A DNA stretch of 20,621 nt from positions 1-20,621 of the forward strand of contig QQUK01000157.1 in assembly GCA_008501655.1 (NCBI GenBank), read 5' to 3'. Within the stretch, counting starts at the first letter, position 1. Each line of letters starts with the position of its first letter. Made by a program: the position numbers and the translations under genes. The DNA is from Calditrichota bacterium (GTDB taxonomy: Bacteria; Zixibacteria; MSB-5A5; GN15; FEB-12). Under the pieces are notes generated by a model. That model saw nothing but the letters and a program-made list of their open reading frames with translations, searched no databases and had not been told where the DNA came from. Positions 15,636 to 20,621 of the stretch are shown in pieces.

Positions 15636-15668
15636 AAAAAAGCCGTATCAGAAGTTGATACGGCTTTT
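15634..15668. terminator. Bidirectional intrinsic terminator
   Basis: AGCCGTATCA (15641-15650) pairs perfectly with TGATACGGCT (15656-15665) around a 5-base loop, with an A-run (15634-15640) before and TTTT after. It ends the rightward phage-like operon (holin-like gene stop at 15635) and the leftward dockerin-protein gene (stop at 15678). Confidence 0.9.
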
Positions 15669-15677
15669 CTACTTATT

Positions 15678-17780
15678 TTAGTAGCAGGGGGGACCTGATG
15701 ATCCAAATACATAATTGACAAAATATACTAAGTCGGTAATGTTAAACTTACTGTCGCAGTTTGCATCAGCGCGTTGAATCCCGCCTACCGGTTCAGGACC
15801 GTTTAACAGGTAGAAGTTAACCAGATATGATACATCACTGATGTTAACCTGGTCATCTCCGTTATAATCTCCAGCCTGATTGAATTGATTGCAGTCATAA
15901 AGCAGTCTGATTGTTGAGCTCCCGGTATGGTCATCACTGTCTGTTGTTTTCGCATTGATATAATAATTTCTATTTTGCGTCAATGATGGCGGTACCCAAC
16001 GGTACAACCAGCCATCCAGATTACTGGTGTCACTGCCAATAGAGTTTGTTACAGGTTCGACACCTTTAATACCAAGTTCAAACATCATCTCGATTTCCTG
16101 CCACTGACCAACAATATTGATTTCAATTCTATCGCCGGATTCTCTGAGCTGATAATACTCTATCGTTCCGGTTGCATAATTACTGACAGATACAAGATAG
16201 ACACCAAAATTCGGATTACCGGTAAAGCCGTTAAATGCAAACCAGTAACCTTGTGATCCGCCAACGGCAAGCATAACCGGATTGCCCCGATATTCAAACG
16301 CTGAAAGAAATTCGATAAAAGTCGGGAACCGGGTATAGTTGATATCCATTAAGTTTCCTGTGGAGTCATTATACTGATGCAATCCGCTAAAAACATCTTC
16401 ATCATAGGCACCATTATTAATATTAATGTTAAACAAACCGGCAAAAAGGTCAGCAAGCTGGGTAGTAGTCAGAGGAGAACCATAATTTAAAAGCTGCGGA
16501 TATCCCCGGTCTGCTAATTCTTTGATTGTGAGAGCTGCTGTAATTGGTGCTGAATAGTAAGCTGAAAAATCTGCTTCATTTAATGTTTCCAGATTAAGAG
16601 CGAATGTCGGATTTGATTCTTTATACGAAAGATCGATTGATGAGATATTTTCATCGTTTGAGCTCATGATAATATTAAATTCAGGGCAGAATGGATCGCC
16701 AACTGACGGATAAACAATATCAGCAATCGGTGGTGTCGGTTCAATATATATCGTTACTATATCTGTATCCGAGACATTCATGGTGTCGGTTGCAATGGTT
16801 CTGAGTGTATAAAAACCTTCGGTCATTGCAGAGCAGTCCCAGTTTATACTATAACCGGCTCCGTTTAAGGTCGGGTTTGTCTGATCTCTGAGGGGAGAAG
16901 TACCATCATAATCTCTGCCGATTTCTACGAAGTCGCCGCCGTTTGAATATTCAAATGAGACATACTGAATGATATTGGAGCCTGAAGTTTCGTGCACCCA
17001 TATTTCATCCGGACAAAAGACAACAGCTGAATCACGAGGTGACAAAATTGTTATCTGTGGATCCGGTTGTTCAGCAATACCGCCGGGGACTCCGGATGCA
17101 TAGAGTACAAGTTTACCGGGTAAATTATAAATATCATTATTTACTAAATCAATAAAACCTATTGTGTCATCCCATACATTATACGATACACAGGTATCAA
17201 GTGTACTTTGGTCGGTGACGATTGCCGGCGCTGCATTTGTCCCATTTGTATAGTCACCGATAAAAAAGCCGGCAAAAAACGGTTCATTGACTACTATCGG
17301 CTGATCAAGAGGTATCCAGATATTATAAAGAGTAGGCTGTGTCATTGCCGGTATTGTTATTGTATATGCTGAAGAAATCGAGAGTATGGAATCCGGGAAA
17401 GGACAGTTTGGGTCAGATAGATCAACTTGTTCTACATCGACAGATACAATCATTGAACAGGAATCATTAAACAAGATCGGCATATTGATTTCCGTGACAG
17501 TGTAAGGATAGGCATTTTCACAGGTCAGTGAAGGATCGAGGTAACTTTTATATAATTCATTACCTGTAATCCAGCCGTTTATCTGCCAGTAGATTCCTGA
17601 ATCATGTCTGACATAACAGGTGTCTGCGGTAGACAAAGTCGGACGGATTCGTAACTCTTGTATATTTTCCGTAGTAATTTGTTTAGTTTCAATATTTGAT
17701 TTTTGCTGTGCGCTAATAGTTGATATAGAAAGGAAAATTGATACTATCAGGCAGCTCAATAATTTTATCCGGGTCGACAT
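15678..17780 (-). CDS. Secreted multidomain protein with C-terminal dockerin-like module
   Basis: I take ATG 17780 as start (GGGAG 7 bases before); an in-frame TTG at 17792 lacks a ribosome site. The 700-residue product has a signal peptide (about 1-25). It then has a beta-rich region (about 30-230) with YWQINGWITGNELY and PFFAGFFIGDYTNGTN. Ig-like beta domains and a central region follow. At 637-700 is a dockerin type I-like pair: GDYNGDDQVNISD and ADANCDSKFNITD, each with the D-x-N-x-D-x-x-x-x-x-x-D calcium-loop pattern, followed by helices with LVNFYLLNGPEP and LVYFVNYVFGSSGPPC. Such modules bind cohesin domains or calcium, often on surface or secreted complexes. The central region has no enzyme motif I can name. 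A cohesin-like protein is encoded at 541-1116. Confidence 0.8.
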   Translation of the reverse strand: MSTRIKLLSCLIVSIFLSISTISAQQKSNIETKQITTENIQELRIRPTLSTADTCYVRHDSGIYWQINGWITGNELYKSYLDPSLTCENAYPYTVTEINMPILFNDSCSMIVSVDVEQVDLSDPNCPFPDSILSISSAYTITIPAMTQPTLYNIWIPLDQPIVVNEPFFAGFFIGDYTNGTNAAPAIVTDQSTLDTCVSYNVWDDTIGFIDLVNNDIYNLPGKLVLYASGVPGGIAEQPDPQITILSPRDSAVVFCPDEIWVHETSGSNIIQYVSFEYSNGGDFVEIGRDYDGTSPLRDQTNPTLNGAGYSINWDCSAMTEGFYTLRTIATDTMNVSDTDIVTIYIEPTPPIADIVYPSVGDPFCPEFNIIMSSNDENISSIDLSYKESNPTFALNLETLNEADFSAYYSAPITAALTIKELADRGYPQLLNYGSPLTTTQLADLFAGLFNININNGAYDEDVFSGLHQYNDSTGNLMDINYTRFPTFIEFLSAFEYRGNPVMLAVGGSQGYWFAFNGFTGNPNFGVYLVSVSNYATGTIEYYQLRESGDRIEINIVGQWQEIEMMFELGIKGVEPVTNSIGSDTSNLDGWLYRWVPPSLTQNRNYYINAKTTDSDDHTGSSTIRLLYDCNQFNQAGDYNGDDQVNISDVSYLVNFYLLNGPEPVGGIQRADANCDSKFNITDLVYFVNYVFGSSGPPCY

Positions 17781-17816
17781 CAGTACTCCCAAAAAGTTAT
17801 ATGTTTATCCTTTTTC

Positions 17817-17844
17817 TTGATTATCGAGCGATTTTAAGTATACT
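17817..17844 (+). promoter_or_regulatory. Sigma70-type promoter for lipA
   Basis: TTGATT (17817-17822) stands 16 bases before TATACT (17839-17844), good matches to -35 and -10 consensus. The predicted start near 17851 would leave a leader of about 67 bases before the lipA ATG. Confidence 0.55.
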
Positions 17845-17894
17845 TGATATGAGATTGGTAAATAGATGAAAAATGAACGAGTTAGCTGAGCACT

Positions 17895-17911
17895 TGTTCA
17901 GAAATTGAACA
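17895..17911 (+). promoter_or_regulatory. Palindrome at the lipA ribosome-binding position
   Basis: TGTTCA (17895-17900) and TGAACA (17906-17911) form a 6-bp inverted repeat around GAAAT, ending 6 bases before the lipA ATG where a ribosome site would be expected; no strong one is present. It could be an operator or an RNA hairpin that limits translation. Confidence 0.35.
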
Positions 17912-17917
17912 GTAATT

Positions 17918-18766
17918 ATGAAAACTATTGGAAAAAAGCCTGACTGGTTAAAAATTAAAGCTATAAGCGGAAAAACGTACAATCAAGTACATACCCTGCT
18001 GGAAATGTATAATCTGCAAACCGTGTGTCAGGCGGCAAACTGTCCCAACCGGGGAGAATGTTTTGACCGGGGAACCGCTACATTTCTGATCTTAGGTCCA
18101 AAGTGTACCAGGAACTGCCGGTTTTGTGATATAGAACCGGGAAAAACTTCAGCTGTTGACCCTTCGGAACCAGAACGGATTGCTGAGTTATCCAAAGAGC
18201 TTAAATTAAATCATGTCGTGATTACCTCAGTTACCCGTGATGATCTACCGGATGGCGGTGCCAGTCAGTTTGCTGCTTGTATATCAGAACTTCGTAAGAG
18301 CTTACCAAATTCCACAGTTGAAATATTAACACCTGATTTTAAAGGTCAGCCTGATGCAAGGAAAATAATTTTAGAAGCAAAGCCTGATATCTTTAATCAT
18401 AATCTTGAGACGGTTCCTTCATTGTATTCAAAAGTCAGACCACAAGCTGATTATAAATTATCACTGGATCTTTTAAAGTATATTTATGACAATTCTCAGA
18501 TTCTTACAAAATCAGGAATTATGGTCGGTGTCGGAGAGACTCTTGATGAGTTATGCCAGCTTTTTGAAGACCTTTGTTCTGTGAATGTTTCAATATTAAC
18601 CATTGGCCAATATCTTGCACCCTCAAAGATGCATCTTGCTGTTGAAAAATACTATCATCCAGATGAATTTGAAATGCTTAAAGAAAAAGCAGAGCAGGCT
18701 GGTATTAAAAACGTGTTTTCTGCACCATTGGTTCGATCCTCCTATAAAGCTGATCTCGTTTTATAA
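17918..18766 (+). CDS. lipA: Lipoyl synthase
   Basis: This 282-residue radical-SAM enzyme inserts two sulfur atoms into octanoyl-protein to make the lipoyl cofactor of 2-oxoacid dehydrogenases and the glycine-cleavage H protein. All key residues are present: the auxiliary-cluster cysteines Cys37-x4-Cys42-x5-Cys48, the radical-SAM cysteines Cys63-x3-Cys67-x2-Cys70, and the C-terminal RSSY motif (VRSSYKAD) whose serine completes the auxiliary cluster. Segments such as HVVITSVTRDDLPDGGA and GIMVGVGET are conserved in LipA. Length is normal. The ribosome site is weak and a palindrome occupies the position. No lipoyl transferase (lipB/lplA) is in the window. The gene is a housekeeping one. Confidence 0.97.
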   Translation: MKTIGKKPDWLKIKAISGKTYNQVHTLLEMYNLQTVCQAANCPNRGECFDRGTATFLILGPKCTRNCRFCDIEPGKTSAVDPSEPERIAELSKELKLNHVVITSVTRDDLPDGGASQFAACISELRKSLPNSTVEILTPDFKGQPDARKIILEAKPDIFNHNLETVPSLYSKVRPQADYKLSLDLLKYIYDNSQILTKSGIMVGVGETLDELCQLFEDLCSVNVSILTIGQYLAPSKMHLAVEKYYHPDEFEMLKEKAEQAGIKNVFSAPLVRSSYKADLVL

Positions 18767-18801
18767 ACAGCGCAATAATTATACAATCTGATTTTCCTCC
18801 A

Positions 18802-18831
18802 TTTACCTCCTTGAAGTTCTTCCGATATAAA
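18802..18831 (+). promoter_or_regulatory. Candidate promoter of the HD-GYP regulator gene
   Basis: TTTACC (18802-18807) lies 18 bases before TATAAA (18826-18831). The -35 box matches four of six consensus positions, so this is a modest candidate in the 96-base gap after lipA. Confidence 0.3.
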
Positions 18832-18862
18832 AAGGGAATAGTAACAAGAAAGGACTCCGAAT

Positions 18863-20377
18863 TTGGTAAACCCTGTAGCCCATATTGTTATAATCGATGA
18901 TGAAAAGTCGATTTGTAATATTGTATTTGAAGCGCTGTCCTCAAGTGATTACCATATCCAGTCATTCGATGACCCTAAAGCCGGCATTGATTACATTGAA
19001 AATAATCGTGTTGATCTGGTCTTAACTGATCTGGTAATGGGTGAATATTCCGGCGTCGATGTAATCGATGTTGTTCAGGCTAATCATTCCGATGCTGTCG
19101 TTATTCTGATGACTGCACATCCGACTGTTGAAGCCGCCATAGAAGTTCTCAAAAAAGGTGCATTTGATTTTTTAGTAAAACCGTTTAAACTCGATTTGTT
19201 ACGGGCTACTATAAAGCGTGGTTTGGAACATCAGCAAATCTTCAGGGATAACGTGTATCTGAAAGACCAGGTAGAATTTCTCAAAGTCAGTAATGCTGCT
19301 GTTAGAGAAGTAGACAAAGAAAAATTTATGAAGATGGTTGTCAACTACTGTAAAAGAGAATTCTCTGCTGCTGCTGTTTCATTGATTTCTGTTGATGTGC
19401 ACTCTAAAGAAGTTACAGATATAATCTCTGAAACAGACACTACTGAATATCAGGAACAGATTGAAGATGAGTCTATCGTTCAAACAGTCATTAAACGGAG
19501 TAAAAAATCACCAATTGTTAATAAAGAATCACTTAAAATAAAAAAACAAAAATATATAAAAACAACCATATCCCAGCCGATTTGCAGTCGGAAGCAATTG
19601 ATGGGTGTTTTAAATGTTATCACGATTAATAAATTTGATTCTTTGACCGCCGGGCAGCTTGATATACTTACTTTGCTCTGTAACTCGGTTTCGTCTACTT
19701 TTACAAACTATCAGCTGTACAATGATCTTGATTCTTCTTACCTGCAGGCTTTTTCAGCTTTAGCAAATGCCATCGAAGCCCGGGATGCTTATACCGCCGG
19801 ACATACAAACAGAGTATTTCAAATTGCTGAACTGATTGCAACTGAACTTGGCTGGGATGAAATTACAATGCGCTTTTTGAAAATCGGATGCACCCTGCAT
19901 GATGTCGGTAAAATTGGTGTTCCTGATTCGATTCTGAACAAACAGGGTAAGCTTACTGCTGAAGAATTAGAAAAGATGAACCAGCATCCGGAACTTGGAC
20001 TTAAAATTATAAAAGGTATCGACCTCTTTGAACCGGCTGTTCCATACATTACATCACATCATGAGAGATATGACGGCACCGGTTATCCGAACTCTTTAAA
20101 AGGGGAAGATATTCCGATTGAAGGACGGCTGCTTGCAGTTGCTGATACATTTGATGCTATAATGTCAGACCGTCCATATAGAAAAGGCCGGGATATTAAA
20201 CAGACTTTGGAAGAGATGTTAAAACATACCGGTTCCCAGTTTGATCCGTATATTGTTGCTACTTTTTTACGGGTGCTAAAAAGTGGAAATGTCGACTTAA
20301 AAAAGATCTACGGTCGCAGTGAAGATATTTCAAAGATTAAAGAATTAGAAGTGGTTACTGAAAAGGTACCGGTGTAA
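18863..20377 (+). CDS. Response regulator with REC, GAF-like and HD-GYP domains (c-di-GMP phosphodiesterase)
   Basis: The start is TTG 18863, with AAGGA about 8 bases before. Of 504 residues, 7-120 form a CheY-like receiver with acidic IDDE (11-14), phospho-acceptor Asp56 (LTDL), Thr84 and Lys106 (VKPF). Residues about 155-290 are a GAF-like sensing domain that carries no motif allowing a ligand to be named. Residues about 295-480 are an HD-GYP phosphodiesterase domain with HDVGK (346-350), HHERYDGTGYP (399-409, with the GYP triad) and ADTFDAI. The metal-binding residues look intact, so cyclic di-GMP hydrolysis after phosphorylation by a histidine kinase is likely. No kinase gene is adjacent. 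The 3' end overlaps the convergent M50 protease gene. Confidence 0.9.
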   Translation: MVNPVAHIVIIDDEKSICNIVFEALSSSDYHIQSFDDPKAGIDYIENNRVDLVLTDLVMGEYSGVDVIDVVQANHSDAVVILMTAHPTVEAAIEVLKKGAFDFLVKPFKLDLLRATIKRGLEHQQIFRDNVYLKDQVEFLKVSNAAVREVDKEKFMKMVVNYCKREFSAAAVSLISVDVHSKEVTDIISETDTTEYQEQIEDESIVQTVIKRSKKSPIVNKESLKIKKQKYIKTTISQPICSRKQLMGVLNVITINKFDSLTAGQLDILTLLCNSVSSTFTNYQLYNDLDSSYLQAFSALANAIEARDAYTAGHTNRVFQIAELIATELGWDEITMRFLKIGCTLHDVGKIGVPDSILNKQGKLTAEELEKMNQHPELGLKIIKGIDLFEPAVPYITSHHERYDGTGYPNSLKGEDIPIEGRLLAVADTFDAIMSDRPYRKGRDIKQTLEEMLKHTGSQFDPYIVATFLRVLKSGNVDLKKIYGRSEDISKIKELEVVTEKVPV

Positions 20378-20621
20378 ACGAGATTACAAAAATTATTAAT
20401 GCTATAATACCAAGTAATCTTTCTGAACTATTTAATTTTTTAGAGTCATTTAACGTCGGAGGATGTTTGATACCAAACATCAGGCCGAAAAATGCAAATA
20501 CCCACCATATCGGTGAAAAATATCCTAATACAATCAGAAAGCCCATCGAGATATACCCAACAAGATGCTGTTTCTTTTTATAGAGCCCATAAACAACATG
20601 ACCGCCGTCGAGTTGTCCTAT
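20355..20621 (-). CDS. Site-2 protease family (M50) metalloprotease, C-terminal part, 5' end outside window
   Basis: The minus-strand frame is open from the right edge and ends at 20355, giving the last 88 residues of a longer gene. The visible part begins IGQLDGGHVVYGLYKKK; LDGGH matches the second zinc-binding LDG motif of site-2 proteases, whose first motif HExxH must lie beyond the window. Two membrane segments follow (FLIVLGYFSPIWWVFAFFGL and LLGIIALIIFVISF). Such intramembrane proteases cleave membrane proteins, for example in sigma-factor release. The last 23 bases overlap the end of the convergent HD-GYP gene (20355-20377). Confidence 0.8.
   Translation of the reverse strand: MGQLDGGHVVYGLYKKKQHLVGYISMGFLIVLGYFSPIWWVFAFFGLMFGIKHPPTLNDSKKLNSSERLLGIIALIIFVISFTPVPFQ

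Noticed and set aside
2658..15680. Attachment-site direct repeats at the cassette ends
   Set aside because: I compared the left intergenic gap with the right terminator region and saw no shared direct repeat or tRNA fragment.
18863..20377. An apparent in-frame start downstream of TTG 18863 as the true start
   Set aside because: No later start keeps the IDDE receiver motif near the N-terminus, and AAGGA stands in good position before TTG 18863.

Overview
The window looks like a chromosomal segment of an AT-rich, Gram-negative bacterium carrying a compact tailed-phage-like head-gene cassette. The flanking genes include a dockerin-tailed secreted protein, a cohesin-like secreted protein and a TPR lipoprotein. 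This mix is typical of uncultured lineages around the FCB group; candidate phylum Zixibacteria is my best guess, from the style of the dockerin and cohesin-like domains. It is an inference, not a placement.

Left flank (1-2733): the 3' end of a RecB/Cas4-like PD-(D/E)XK nuclease whose Fe-S cysteines are still visible, a two-way terminator, then a leftward pair (TPR lipoprotein followed by a small secreted cohesin-like protein) with a recognisable promoter.

Phage-like cassette (2857-15635, all rightward except one gene): portal, large terminase, a prohead protease with a long C-terminal extension, a small membrane/coiled-coil protein, a coiled-coil protein, head decoration protein, HK97-type major capsid protein, a sialidase-like propeller protein, a connector-like protein, two small proteins, two large proteins with Sec signal peptides, and an LLH-type holin-like protein ending at a strong terminator. 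Together these would build and fill a DNA-containing capsid. I see no integrase, repressor, replication gene, tape measure, tail tube, baseplate, endolysin or certain small terminase. Between terminase and protease, on the opposite strand, is an unlisted 52-residue membrane protein with its own terminator and a 10-bp tandem repeat at its likely promoter, arranged like a phage 'moron'.

Right flank (15641-20621): a leftward 700-residue secreted protein ending in a dockerin-like module, then rightward lipoyl synthase (lipA) with a good sigma70-type promoter, a REC-GAF-HD-GYP response regulator, and the C-terminal end of a leftward site-2 protease (M50) whose coding end overlaps that of the regulator.

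The most interesting points are the head-only, integrase-less cassette (possible domesticated prophage, gene-transfer-agent-like or capsid-forming satellite), the exported proteins translationally coupled to it, a possible degenerate DNA-ligase-like domain fused to the capsid protease, and the moron-like unit. No CRISPR array, tRNA, rRNA or insertion sequence was seen.
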